Below, piece by piece: positions 1-27,677 of a stretch of 64,000 nucleotides of DNA. The first letter of the stretch is position 1. Each line of letters begins with the position of its first letter. The translations under genes and the position numbers were made by a program. Below the pieces are notes generated by a model that saw only the letters and a list, made by a program, of their open reading frames with translations, was not told the DNA's origin and ran no database searches. Source of the DNA: Antennarius striatus (taxonomy: Eukaryota; Chordata; Actinopteri; Lophiiformes; Antennariidae); assembly GCF_040054535.1 (NCBI RefSeq), contig NC_090784.1, positions 11,715,001 to 11,779,000 of the forward strand. Reading direction: 5' to 3'.

Positions 1-39
1 CACAACAGTACGATAGAGTTCCTAACATTGTGGAAGTTC

Positions 40-190
40 AGAGTCATTCATCCATTCATTCATTTCCTGCCGCTTTATCCACCGTAGTGGGTCACAGGGA
101 GCTGCAGCCTATCTCAGCTGGCGGGGGACACTCTGGGCACGTCGTCAGTGCACCGTGGAGCCACATACAAAGACAGACAACCATGCACGC
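40..190 (-). repeat. SINE-like dispersed repeat, 3' part
   Basis: Reverse-complement copy of the 3' two-fifths of the repeat at 56755-57080. Both contain the block GTGGCTCCACGGTGCACTG, then an AGTGTCCCCCGCC block, then CAGCTG-GATAGGCT-CAGCTCCCTGTGACCC. The (ATTC/ATCC)n tract at 40-60 is the tail. The 5' tRNA-like part is absent, so this copy is 5'-truncated. The small reading frame across it is not a gene. Confidence 0.75.
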
Positions 191-1644
191 ATGCACTCAC
201 ACAGTGCATCTTTAATCAAACCTTAGGAACAAAGCTGCATGCTGATGACCTGAGGCTACTGGAGCAGTTCCTGCAAATAAGTTGTTTACAGTCACAACCT
301 CCAGCAGCCTTTCCATCCGCAGTAACATGAGTAATTGCTTGAAGATTAACCTTTTTGACCAGCATAAGAGTTCAAATATAAGAGCTCCTTGTTTAATGAT
401 AATTGGTAGAGAATGGAACAAATAGGTCAATGGTGTCAACAGGAAACCCCTGAGGATAGTGATAAACTGCATGACGTCTACTTCTGCTCCACCCAGCAAT
501 ATTTGCAAATTAGCTAAATAATGTTTCCTAATAAGGTATCCTTCACTGAGACCTGAAGTCATTGTCTTCCAACATGGTTTCTCCCCCACATAATATAAGA
601 ACATGTGGCTCCAACTGAAAGATTAAAAAAAAAGTGTTTTGACTTACGTGCAATGGGGGCTATTATACAATTAACCACTTAGCATATGGTTTGGAGCTGA
701 TTAAAATAGAGATGTTTTTAATCTAACATCCTGGTAATCCATCAAGATCTCTGGCCCTGCTTGTTTTGGCACGATGATGAAGTGCTTTGTGCTTTTGGTT
801 AGTATTCCTTTTGCACTGTGTCTGTTTTCCAAGCAGCTGTGAGAGTTTGGCAGCGAATACAGAGATCATCCCAGGGGTGTTCTCACAGAAACAATGTCCT
901 TATGGTCAATACTAAATCTTAGGACGAGAACATACAAGACAAGCAAGATGACCTCACTCATCACTGACCACAATAGCCCCTTGATTTACTTATCATATAA
1001 AAAAAATTATATATATATATATAAAGAAACTGCAATCGATGATGAATTTCATAGAAAAAAATTATATATTTTCATCAGGATTTGAATAGAAACAGATTTT
1101 GGCCAAGCGTAATACAGTAGTGCTAGATTTCTGAGACATCTAATTTGTAGTTTAAGTTGAAGAGTGCTGTATGTGTGTGGCCTGAGGTTCTGTGCACACG
1201 TCTGTGTGAAAGGAGGATAATGCCACAACAAAAATCAGACTCAATCTGGTCTGGTGTCCGTGCTATTACATTTTCTGAAAAGAGTTTATGCACTCAAGGG
1301 AATGATTATAATGCTCCACTTACTCATTATGCACAGGGAATTCTCATTGCCACACTCTCTTCATGTGGACTCTGATGCAAGACAGGAGTCACTGACACTG
1401 ACCTGAGTCAGGAGATGAAGATGTTCTGTATCAAGCCGGAAACATGAATGTGACATCATTCTGAGACTGCAAAGGGAAAACAAATGTTTTAGTTGAATGA
1501 AACACGTTTAAAACAATAAACCATTTAGAAACAAGATTTTTCCTTTGGTAGTTATGAAAAAGAAATCTGGACAGCAGAAAAGTAATAAATGCTTTTGGGA
1601 CTGGATGTGCTAAATGTTTCTTCCATTATGGAAGAAGTCATAGA
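191..1644. other. Intergenic, nothing recognised
   Basis: AT-rich sequence with stop codons in all frames apart from short chance frames. I saw no splice-bounded exon, RNA gene or repeat that I can name. Confidence 0.5.
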
Positions 1645-1886
<242 letters not shown>

Positions 1887-2615
1887 AAGCCAACAGAATA
1901 GTGATGGAGCTGTTTTCCACCTACACAGACCAGCTGTGCTATAACTTGCTGTAGAATTTTCTCTGTAATCAACTACGACATTAAAGTTCTGCTTATTAAT
2001 TTCTAACTCCCAGGAGACAACAACTAATTTACTAATTCGTTATCTGTAATGCTAATCCCGTCAAGTGTTTGGGGGCCTGAACAAGTCCCCAGTACGTTAC
2101 TGGGCTATGTGAAATGGAAATAACCAGTCATACTTGTATTCATTCGTATGCGCAATATAGTCGTCACACAGTCATCAGTTTTTCTGAGTTCCTTATTTTT
2201 GGTGGTGAGAGGAAACTGGAGCGGTCTACACAGAAATGTTCCAGGTGGGTTTTAACACAGAACAGTTCATCAGTCTTTTAAATAAGAAAGAAAGAAAAAG
2301 TTGAGTAAAAGTAGTAGTAGATTTTTCTTATCATTACCTCCAGCACTATTGTTAATATAGGACCTACAATGTCTATTAGATGATATGCAACTTCTCCATG
2401 AGCACAATCATTCTCCCCTAAAATCAATTGAAATAATGTTTCAGAGGAAGTAACAGCATGTATCTAAATGACAAATTAATGATGACATAATCAAAATATA
2501 AGTTTTTCTTCTTTAAGATGAATTTAAAAATGATTAATTTGGAAATTCAAACCGTAGCAAAGGATAGAGCTGAACCCAGCAGCAGCTGGACACTGTTTGA
2601 CTGCGAATCCTTAAT

Positions 2616-2616
<1 letters not shown>

Positions 2617-2692
<76 letters not shown>
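2617..2692. repeat. (TG)n microsatellite
   Basis: Uninterrupted TG dinucleotides for about 76 nt. No gene is adjacent. Confidence 0.95.
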
Positions 2693-2694
<2 letters not shown>

Positions 2695-3176
2695 CACATT
2701 CATGTGTCGGCTCATTTAGAAAGTGATGTCATGATGGCCAGAGGTGATATGCCAGAACATGTTAATACAGATTGCAGGCAGGGGAGTTGCTCCTGGGGCA
2801 GGAGGGAGGGTGTGGGGTAATTTAAGGTGGTGGATGTGTGTGTCCAACTACCAAAATAGCTTACAGGAGAAAAATAGAATCTGTTATTTCATTTCAGAGG
2901 TCAGAGAGCATGGGGGAATGTACCACAGACCTGCTGCTGAGGCAAAATAAAGTAGGAGAGACACTCACACACAGGAAGGACCAGCACTGAGCATTCCTGG
3001 CATTACAGCCCACTGACAAACAATCCTAACTTTATCCGAAGAGCCGAGCCAAATGAATAGCTGCAGTGTGGAGAGTTTACACACTGAGGGGGGCAGTGAC
3101 TAGCCTGATCCTCAAGCTGTCCCCATCCAAACACCATAATGTCTGAGGTGGAACACTCAAGTGACTATTTATATTT

Positions 3177-3304
<128 letters not shown>

Positions 3305-6300
3305 ATTAAGACATCAGCAGATGTTCTTCTTGGTGCACAGTTTCATTTATATGTCAAAACATTTTCATAAATTCTACAACACATGAGCAGAAAAGTGTGT
3401 TTGTGTTGTATGAAAATTTAAAAAAAAGACAAAAGATCTGTCTGCTGGTAAGAAGAAGATTTTAAATAACAGAATAACATCTGCCTTGTCCAACTGTAAA
3501 AGACATTTTATGAGAAAACAAACACTCAACACCCACCTCTCTGTGGCAAGATCAAACTGTGGCGTCTTGGCCATCATGCACCCACAGGAATATATTTAAA
3601 AACTTCACACTTCCACCCGTGTATAATTCATATTGTTGTCTCACATGTAGACAAACATGATGAAGTGGAGACAGCAGCTGACCGAAACAAACATGCCACA
3701 AATGTTCCTTGGTGGCTCTTCTGCTGCTTTCAATTAGTCAGTGTGTTCAGCAGACAGTCAGATGCTTGTGGTGCTATTGACTTGGGTCGTGATTGTCTAG
3801 TTGTGGCTTAGCATCTCTAACTAAACTCAACAGGCATGCTAAGGTTTCGATTTAAACCTAAAAGTAAGAGATAGTGGGAAGTTTGTCTTTGCTATAAAGT
3901 GTATTTATCAGCAGCAATCATTAAGATGTCCAATCAACAAGAGGCATTGATGTTTTACTTTATTATTTTGTGGAGTTGTGCTACCAAAGCACCTGCTTAG
4001 CCCTGAGACATCCACCCATTCGGATTGATGGCAGCTGTTTGACTCAGGAAAAAATAAAAATGTTTAGATTCCAAACAGCTGCAGCAAAACGTGAGTTGTA
4101 GCTGGGAACTCATCACTCAGTCCTCATGATGTTCTCTTATAAATATTCAGCATTCTGTTTGTAACTTTACTCAGTAAGTGTCTAATGTTGTTTTGGTGAA
4201 CGCTGCCTGTCAAGATGGTGTTGAAAATCTGTGTATAATGATAGATTAAAGGAAAAAAAATGCTTCTCTTAAATTTGGTTTAATGTTGAAGACCTTTAAG
4301 AACTTGAGGTTTTAATTAAACACAGAAAGAGAGCTGATAATTATATGAGCAGGATTTGCTGAAATGTTGGTGGCTCGTATCAAAAGTTAAAAATCAACTT
4401 TCAGTCTTTTAAAAACTTTATCTGGTAAAAATAAATACATAAAAGCAAAAGGATACTTGAAGAACTACAGTTCCGTAGCAACTGGGTGAATTTCATTAGC
4501 AGAGAAAACCAACCTCTTATGTTGTTTCATTGTTGTCAAGAGCAATATACTGTAGGATTTTCTCTGGTTTATAGCATGTTTCAGAACTTGGCTCATTTCA
4601 CTGGTTATGAAATCCCCCTCTGAATCCGTTCTCATCAGTTGGACTTCATATGGAATCCATCACCAAGACCTCTTTCAGTGATGTCCCCCGTCCTGCATTC
4701 CTAGAGTAGAGCAGGAAGTGTAGTGTTAAGAGAAGGGCTCTGTTGTGCTCTTTGTAAACACTGGTGTAGGGAATACTGTGGAAGGTCCTCATGTGTGTTT
4801 TAAAGAGGTGGGTGATAGTTGTGACTCAAGTGTGAAGACATGGATCCAATCTGATGTTGGTTTGTTTATTAGGGATCAAAACAGTCCTAGCTGTCACCGC
4901 TATGGGCCCACAATGTAACGCCCGCTGCAGTGGATTGGCTTTTTGGTCACTAGTTCACCGAGCACATCAGCTCAGAGTGGGTACACTGACACTATATTTT
5001 AGTGGTGATATTAATCTAAGCTAAATTACCCTATAAAAACTGACAGTCGTGTCACTCTCACAAAAATATAAATTAAATGGAATAACACATAAATCAGTCA
5101 GTTCTTTTGCCAGAACATTTTAACTTAACATATACTTTCTCTAAACCATGTGTCTCCAGAGACAAATATAAGCATTAGGGAACAGTCAGAAAGAACATGG
5201 CAACATCGGTTATACATTTTGTTTCTATTAGTTTCTTCAGCTCAAAGATGTAGACAAAATGCCAAACTGTGCATAATTAATTAAAATATAAAATACCTCC
5301 ATGTTCACAATGTGTCATTTAAAATTAACACTGAGAATCAATAGAAAAATTATTTATGTAAAGTTATTTCGGATGGCATAGAATAGCAATTTCCCATAAT
5401 AATAACCTTTCTGCTTCATTGCATACATACAATTTTCCAATCAACTACCTCGATGCATTTCCAAGCTTCATTTCCACTTCAAAACATCAGTAACCAGCCA
5501 GAGGGAGTGAATTATGACTGTGTTATTACATTGGTTTGTTGCAGCTGATCTGCATAACATTTAAATTCTTATGCTTTCAATCAGTTTTTATGGTGAGGTA
5601 TAAAATAGAGCAGCTCTTTTTTGTCACTTAATCATTTTGTCATTCTAATGAGACATTTAAAGATGATGAGTAAATGACTTGGCAAAAGCAAAGCAATCCC
5701 ATGAAAAATAATGAAAAAGTATGTTTTCTTCATGTGATGGTGTCAGTAAATCAGTCCTTCAGCACTGCAGTGTGTTTTGTGAGTTCATTTCCCAGTCTTT
5801 GGTTTTATCCCGACAAGCTGGACCTGAAGGACCAGAATTTAAAAAAACTAAAAACCAACCTTATTGATTCTACTTTTCAAGTAAAAAAGAAATTATCACA
5901 TTTTGATGTCTGTAGAGATTCTCCATCATCCAGGTCATGGTAGATCTGTATGTTCACAGTAGCTGGACTTTTAGGGAAAGCATCAGCATGTTGTGCCTGT
6001 CATCTAAGAGGCTTCTTTTGTTCTGAACTACTGGTCTGGAGTTCCAGATATTTAACCTTATTATATTTTGACATTGAAATAGGTACACAAATAAACTCAA
6101 TAGTAACATCTAAGCTTAAAAGTACCTAAAAATTAACAATGAAAAAACAAACAAACCCCAAAACAGTTATGAATGCATACTTTCAGGGTCTCTATGAAGC
6201 ATGGGTGGAATTCTGTTGCATTCTGCTCATTGGCCTATGAAGACATTCAGATGTAACCTGTCTGTACATACATTACTCCTATATGCACTCTATGGAGGGG

Positions 6301-9300
6301 AATAAAAAATTAAAATTGTAAAATGAAAATGTAAATTTGTACATTGATGGTAAAACCTACGACACCTAGTGACTTCACACAAAGCTCCAGAGGAGCAGTA
6401 GCTCCCTGCTGAAGTGATTTACGGCAACCAACTCTAAACGCTGGCATTCACCCCTATGATGTAACACAATAACTGGATTTTCACAAATCTGCAGGCACAG
6501 ATACAGTACATTAAGGATTTGATTGGATAACATGGATTCTCTTCATCCTTGTAGTCTTTTTGTTTTCCTTCTGTCTGTTGTGAGGATAGGCAGATGTCCT
6601 GGTTTTTCATACTTCAGGCAGACTCTCCCCTCTTCAAGGCTCCATTAAAGCTGAAAATAGGGACTCAAACAAAACAAGATAATTATATAATACCTTGAAT
6701 TCATTATAACAGAAATGAAAATGTAAAGTATACATTGTCTTGTGAATTGCTTGAACTTCTTAAAAAGAGATCAAATGACAACAATTAAGATATCCCTTCC
6801 TTAGTGGACAGCTCTCCTCTCTACTGAGGATCTTTAACTTCCTGGACCCCACATAGACAGAGAGTATCTGTGTGCTTTTAGTGAACTTAACCAGAAACAA
6901 ATACACACCATTCTATTTCCCACCCACCCCCAAAAGACACAGGAACACACCTACAGCATGAATTGAGTAACACACAGGCATTAGTATACATCAGCACAGG
7001 AGACCTCACGGTCATGACATCGCCTACGCATTAATGAGTCTGTTTGCACTAACCGAAAGGCGACCTCTGAGACCATCAGGAGGGTTGTTGTTGTTTTTTA
7101 ACTGGAGCTCTTGGACAGAATCCTCTGCTTCCTTTGGGCTTTTGTAGTCTCATGTGGTAGTAATAAAGACACCACACTTGAAAATGAGGGCTGCATTAAA
7201 TGTTTGGATAACCCCCATGACTTTTTATTGTGTTTTTTTTTTTTCCATGAGCTGATTTTCTTTTATTTGTTTCTTTATTTTTGTTTTGTGCCTGATCTCG
7301 TAGTTTTCAGTTCCTCTTACATGGATCTAGTTGAATGAAGAATGTACAGTAAATATGAAAGGTAGAAAGATGGAACCATTACATGACTAATGCGATTAAG
7401 TCACTTCTAGGATGTTCAAAACTAGGAAAAATACCCTTGTGCATGACAGGAAGAGGTAATACAAATAAATTTGGTCTTTTTACTTTGTTATGTTATTTAA
7501 ATTACACAGACTGGGATTCGGTGTTTAGGGACACTTTTCTACAACACAGAGGGGAACAAATGAAGCCTCAGCAAAGAATAAAATGTAGGTTAACACAGCG
7601 TATACATGTGTGAAATCAGTGGAATTAGATGCTTGTCAGTGTGGCTGTTTTTTGGATAACTGGATCATTCTTGCTTGTCTCATATCATTGCAGTTTCTGT
7701 ATATAATTTCCAGCAGAGAGAAAAGCCAGTTGTCGTAGGTTTTGTACTACTGTGTTTTAATTGGATTAATAGGCAGTTGAAATGGAAATGAGAGTAAGAT
7801 GGGATTTACACACTAACACAATTTGGCCTGTTAGTATAGGAAGTCTTCTTTGTCAGGTTGCACAGCTTGACCCGGATTGTATCAAAGAGTGAGATTACTA
7901 AATCCTTTTTGCAGTTACTGAATGGCTGGAGGGACTCCACACAGGATTCCAAGCTGCAGCACTTTTTTCAAGCTGCACTTCAATCCATGACAGACTAATC
8001 TGGTTCTTCTTTTTGCCAGGTTTCAGTTTTGAACCAAAGGGGTCGTACTCTGACTTGTCAGCATAAATGTTGGAGTTCAAGCACAAACGACGAGTGCTCA
8101 GAAATCAAATCGCAGCCTTTGGAAGAACCACAAGATCTTTTTGCAGAAATGACACAAAGGACTCAATGTCTGTTCCATGTGCCAAAGTGTAATTAAAGGT
8201 TGTGGATAAGTTATAGTACATATTTCACATATCCATTTCCAGTCATTTCAGCCTTAAAAGGCAGACAAAGCTGTCGTATTTCTTAATAACCGGTAGTCAA
8301 TGCAACATAAACTGAAGGTGCTTTTTGTAATCAGGTGCGGGTGTAAACATTTCTTGGTCAGTGCATATTTCAGATTTGGTATAGTTAGTCATTTGGGCTA
8401 GTTACTTTGGATTGTGTCTAACAGTGGCACCATTTTGGTCACAGGAAGCCCAAAATAGTGGCATCAAATAAATAAAGACTTCAGAGACAGCTGAGGGTGG
8501 AAGGATGTTCTTAAAGTCTGTGGGTGGTCAAACCTTTCCGGGACATTCAGCCTACTTTTACAAACGCCAACACTTAAACAGTGGTCATTATTAGCAGACA
8601 AACCAACACCATCAGTCTGGGACTAGCTTCCATCCAGCTGCATGTGTGCACGCCTAAACAATTTTCCCACTCTGTTTTGACATGCTCTATTACAGGTTCT
8701 GCATCCCTCACCAGAACCAAAAATATTGACAGCTAAATGAAATCATCTATTTTCTGGTCTGATGTCATCCAAAAATTGCCATAATTGCCACGGCCTGGCG
8801 TCTTTGGTCTGTGGCTGGTAGAGACACGAGTTCTGAGCAAGGTGCATGGAGAGGACAGCAGAGCAATGGATGTTACCTGCTGAATGTATAAAAACTTTCT
8901 CTGTGGGATTGGCAGTACGGTGAGGGGTGCAGGACCACTTTCTTCTTTCTGCCAGAAAAGCAAGCAAAGACAAGAAAGGACTTGATGTGGTCAGAGCCGA
9001 GAGGCTAATGATAGACTGTGAATCCCAGCAGCCGAGGCTGAGGGTACTCAGCGCAGCATATGGGAATGCACACAGATGCAATTATGTAACCACATGCAGC
9101 CTAAGACCCACCAGGAATCCAGAGTGAGACGAGCCTCAGCAACTTCACAGAACATCACATCTCTGCAGTCTCAAAAACTTAAGTTAATGTGCATGCCTTT
9201 AAATATCAATGAGTTCTTTTCAGTGGTATCAATAATTGAAACTATTTGCTTCATATAAATTAGGAATGAAAAAATGTAAAAATAATCCATGACAAAATAG

Positions 9301-9739
9301 TTATGATAGATTTTTGTCACTAGGAAAAGTAATTAAAGCTACAACGATCGATATTTAATAAACACGTGTGGACTGAATGAATAAGTGTGTTATATGGAAG
9401 GGGCTCAAACTTTGTATATCCTTTTCTCAATAGAGCATTTTAGTGGTTTTTCAGCGCTTTGTTTTGGCTTCCAGTCTCACAAATCTACTGTTGAGGCTCA
9501 AAAATCACAATATTCATGAATGTGGTTTTTCGAAGCAGGCAAGCCAGCTCCACTAACCCACTGTATTCTACCTTTACGGCAACAGGCATCAGACAGACTT
9601 AGAGACTGGCTGCTGAACAGTCAAAGTGATTAAGCAGCTAGAAATACAAAAAAATTTTCTATGGATTTTATGGAGACCAAAAGTAGAGTTAAAAATTGTA
9701 TTATCATTATCATTGTATTATCATTATTAATTGTTGATA

Positions 9740-9748
<9 letters not shown>
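3305..9748. other. Long intergenic stretch, no gene recognised
   Basis: About 6.4 kb of AT-rich sequence. I looked for splice-bounded coding blocks on both strands and found none with recognisable protein content. The largest frame (about 5674-5943) has no family resemblance that I can see. Conserved regulatory elements could be present but cannot be called without alignments. Confidence 0.5.
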
Positions 9749-9821
<73 letters not shown>

Positions 9822-9890
9822 CAGTATATATATACAGTACGTATATACATACACATATACACGTACAGTATATATACTGTACACATGTGC
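9749..9890. repeat. (AC)n microsatellite with TA-rich palindromic flank
   Basis: About 66 nt of AC repeats to 9814, then alternating purine-pyrimidine sequence (ATATAC, GTATATAC, CAGTATATATACTG) to about 9885. This kind of sequence can adopt Z-DNA or cruciform forms. Confidence 0.9.
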
Positions 9891-11314
9891 TTTGCATCAT
9901 ATTTCAAGATTAATATTACTGTGTATCTCATGTGTAAGAAGCATTTTTCCCTTTAGGTTGATGCTAATTCTTCTCAATGTTTGGTAATGGAATCAAAATG
10001 AAAGGTTTTTATGAGATCAAATTTTTCATTTGTAAAATATGAAATAAACAAAGTAAACAGAGTTTATCGTTTGCTTTTAAAGTGCAGTAAACTACAAGTG
10101 TACGGTACCATAAAATTGGAATACAGTAAACTGTAGTACAGCATGCGTCGGTGCAGACGGAGCTCTTCTACACATAAGGAGATCAGATCCTTTACTCGGA
10201 TGATGGTCAGAGATTTTGGTAAGTGGTTCTTCCTCTTTGCCTTTTTCTTTCCTCCTGTGCCACTCAGCTAGGTGCCCCACTTGCAACTACCTTCCCACAC
10301 AGTACAGAGGGGTCATACACTCAGCTGGTTGTGTAACAGTGGTGTCAATAGATATTACTCTTTGCTCAAGACAAGCTTTAAAACTGTACTATCACCGGTT
10401 GACATTAACCGTTATCTTCAAAACCCCCGCAGCACAAACAAAGTGTCACAGTTTGCTCTGAGCTTACTGGGGCATGGATCATACTTTAAGGTTTTAAGAT
10501 ACTAACCCCCAGACATTTACATTTTACCTTCAGAACAGACAGACACAAGTTTTCCAGCCAATACAGCTGTGTAATGATATACAATTATGTTAGAAAGCAT
10601 TGCTGTGTCCGTATAAACTGTTGGGAATGAGACAGAGAAATTCAAACCAATTAAAACCTCAAGTCTTTCCATCTGATATTTGAACTGACTTCAGAAAACA
10701 AATGTTGCAGCTTGCAGCTCCTCGCTCCGATACCCGCGACCATCAAAACATTTGTTCATGGGGGTGTCTCAGGGGTGGTGGGAACAGCTTTCTGAGGCTT
10801 TCAGTTCAAGGAGTGTTTCCCATGTAAGAGATTTTCTGTGAAAACAGTCTGTAAGTGATTGCTTCCAAGAAATTTTCACAGATTATGAATTAACAAATTT
10901 GACTGTGGATTAACTAGAGAACAGTTGGTCGAGTCCTCACAAGTAATTTCATTCGTTGACTGTTTATTTGACAGACCTCAGCAATGCCTCAAGTATAGAC
11001 ATGTGCAGTTGCAGCCATCTGAAGAAATACCACTGGAGGTTTATTACGTCGAACAAGAGTTTCTCCACTTTATCATTCATGAAATGCTTCTGCATGCAGG
11101 ATATTTGAAAATAAAAACCACTAATAATCGATATGACGGTTCAATGTGAGTACAAAAATAAGTGCAAGGACTTTAGAATACTGTGCTAGAAGTAAATGAT
11201 GGAAAATGGAGTTACATGTGGGTGCAAGATCTGCATTTTCGAAGCCAAAATAAACAAAATTTAAGCCTAAATGTGGAAGGACTTGGGCTGTTACTGATAC
11301 AGACAGAAGAGGAG
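9891..11314. other. Upstream flank of tcea3, no gene recognised
   Basis: No exon or repeat was identified. It lies 0.6 to 2 kb upstream of the tcea3 start codon, so it may hold regulatory DNA. Confidence 0.4.
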
Positions 11315-11370
11315 TTGCGCCCTCTGGTGGCAAACCAGAGGGCGCAAAACTTCCTGGGACAGGAAGTTTT
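11315..11370. promoter_or_regulatory. Two adjacent perfect inverted repeats with a CTCF-like core
   Basis: First palindrome: arms TTGCGCCCTCTGG (11315-11327) and CCAGAGGGCGCAA (11335-11347) with a 7-nt loop. The reverse strand reads CCACCAGAGGGCGC, which fits the vertebrate CTCF core consensus. Second palindrome: arms AAAACTTCCTG (11346-11356) and CAGGAAGTTTT (11360-11370) with a 3-nt loop, giving two opposed ETS-type GGAA cores. The block sits about 510-570 nt upstream of the tcea3 ATG. Binding is inferred from motif match only. Confidence 0.5.
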
Positions 11371-11880
11371 TTTTTTTTTTAATCCCAAGAAAGTAAAAAT
11401 ATTTTCCTGGTGTTTTCTTAACCTCCTATCTTTGCACTGACCACAATTATATCAATAACGATGAATTTGTAAGCGAGGTAATAACCATGTAATAAAGCGT
11501 GATCAAGCCTCAGCACCGCTGGTAAGCAGATAACTGCTGAATAAAGAAATAAGACAGGATTTGCCGCACATGAGATTCAAAAACTACAGTCAGTGACCAC
11601 AGGACAAGTTTACTTATTCCCCCCCTGAGAATTAGACACCCACTGTCCCTCGTGGAGCTCACGGCTATATTTAGTTGTGGTCACGTGTCCCGCTGGTCAG
11701 CTGGGGTCCCGCTGCAGACACGCCTCTGTGCTGAATGGAGGACACTGAGCGTAAAACACAACCTGACGCGGATCAAAGCTTTAGGACGGTTTTTTTTTTT
11801 TTTTTTTTTCCCCCAGTTTGTTTTCTGGCGTCTGCTCGGCTTTTTTAAACTGAATTGTTCAAAGTCAAGTAGATGCAGCG

Positions 11881-25872
<13,992 letters not shown>

Positions 25873-26038
25873 GGCAGGAGGCCTAGAGGAAGACCAAAGA
25901 GGAGGTTTATGGATGTAATGAGGGAAGACATGAAGGTAGTTGGTGTGAGAGAAGAGGATTCAAAGGACAGGGCTAGATGGAGGAAATTGATTCGCTGTGG
26001 CGACCCCTGAAGGGAAAAGCCGAAAGGAAAAGAAGAAG
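25873..26038 (+). mobile_element. RTE-like LINE, 3' end fragment
   Basis: About 165 nt matching the last part of the elements ending at 36146 and 61860. It encodes the [19 protein letters not shown] C-terminus, then the TGA and the GAAGGGAAAAGCCGAAAGGA 3' terminus with an AAGAAGAA tail. It is a typical 5'-truncated insertion. Confidence 0.9.
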
Positions 26039-27598
26039 ACGATTGTGTTACGTTAGATGAAATGACCAGAACAGATAGGGGCATGCAAGGTAAGCACGCA
26101 AGGATAAACTGGACATTTGGATTTTGATGGTTTCCTCTGAACTTTTGTTTGCTGGATTTTACTACAGGGCTACCTCACGTGTTATGGCTCTATAAAGAGT
26201 AATGACTGAGCACTTTCTAATTATTGATAATGCCATCTGCTCTGTCAGCATGTTCAACACTGAGCCCAGATGCAGAAATTGAAATCGTGTAGCTTTAAAA
26301 ACACATTTGTTATGTGTATGCTTTCTTAATGAGTGCAGGACATGGTGGAAAGCCCATTTCCACCCCATCAATAGAAATGAGAGCCTCCAGGCATGTCGTC
26401 TGTCGTCATGTTAGATGAGATGTGGAAACTGCTGTGATGTAGTTTATTAGCAGAAATACACCTGATGTCTGCCTACTTGTTGGACTAAAATACAACCTGG
26501 CAGGAAGGCAAGGAGACAAAGAGACGGACAAAATGTTTTCAGATCAAAATCACCAATCTGTCTATTTTTTTAAAGGATGTAATAAATTGCACAAAATGTA
26601 CATTAATTAAGGTACTATGTAGTTGAGTGAGGCGAAAGTTTGTCAGAGTGATGCTCAGTGTTCACAGAATGATTGTCATGAACCTCACAAAGGGAAACTC
26701 AAACACCTTCGTATGAATATGCAGATTAACCTGAATGATATCCAAAATGTCACGTCCATTAAAGAGTCCTTCTTAACATCATTATCCTTCATAATGAGGC
26801 TGAAGCCATTCTCATGAAAATTTTGCTCCCCTCTTTCTTGTTGGATGGGATTCAATGAGCCTGGGCCAGCCTTGAGAGGGAGAAAAACTGGGGCAGCAGC
26901 ATCCAAAGCTTCACTAAGCAGGAGGAATAATTCAAAGTCGATGTTTCTATAATTTAAATGTTTGTCAAAGTACTTCATGCTTTGCTTGTATCTCAGGGAC
27001 AACTTCTCAGAGGGATCAGTGGTTCATACATCCATCTGAAAAGTGAAAATTAAAATAGAATTCATCATTTTCTTTGTGTTTGTCTCCTTTCATGTCGCTC
27101 TTCAGCAGTCTTTGAATTTGCTATGTTGCCATGGTGGACCTGACCATGGAATTTCAAAGAAGATGTCTCAAATAAAATAAATTAATGATAGATCCGTAGG
27201 TACCTGTATGAATCACATTACCATATTTGGGAGCATCGGGTCCTAACCTTCCCTCCCCCCTTTCATCAAACCCATCATTAAACCTTGAAAAACAATGGTT
27301 GTGTTCCAAATCACATTCTTCTGTTAGTGCACATAGTCCATTGTTGTCACATTCTCCATACAGCCTGTTCATTTCCTTCTGGTTTAACCAAAGTTGGCTG
27401 TAATTCATCTAAAGGGTAGCAAATGAACAGGATGGAGCTATCCATCAATTGCTTTTTATTTATAGAACTTAATCACATCAACAGATAAAGCAGAGAAACC
27501 CAACAGAGAAACCCAACAGAACTACTTGTCATAATATTCATTTTCACCTGTGTCTCGACAAAAATACAATGTTATTTTTGTGTGTGCACACATATAAT

Positions 27599-27677
<79 letters not shown>

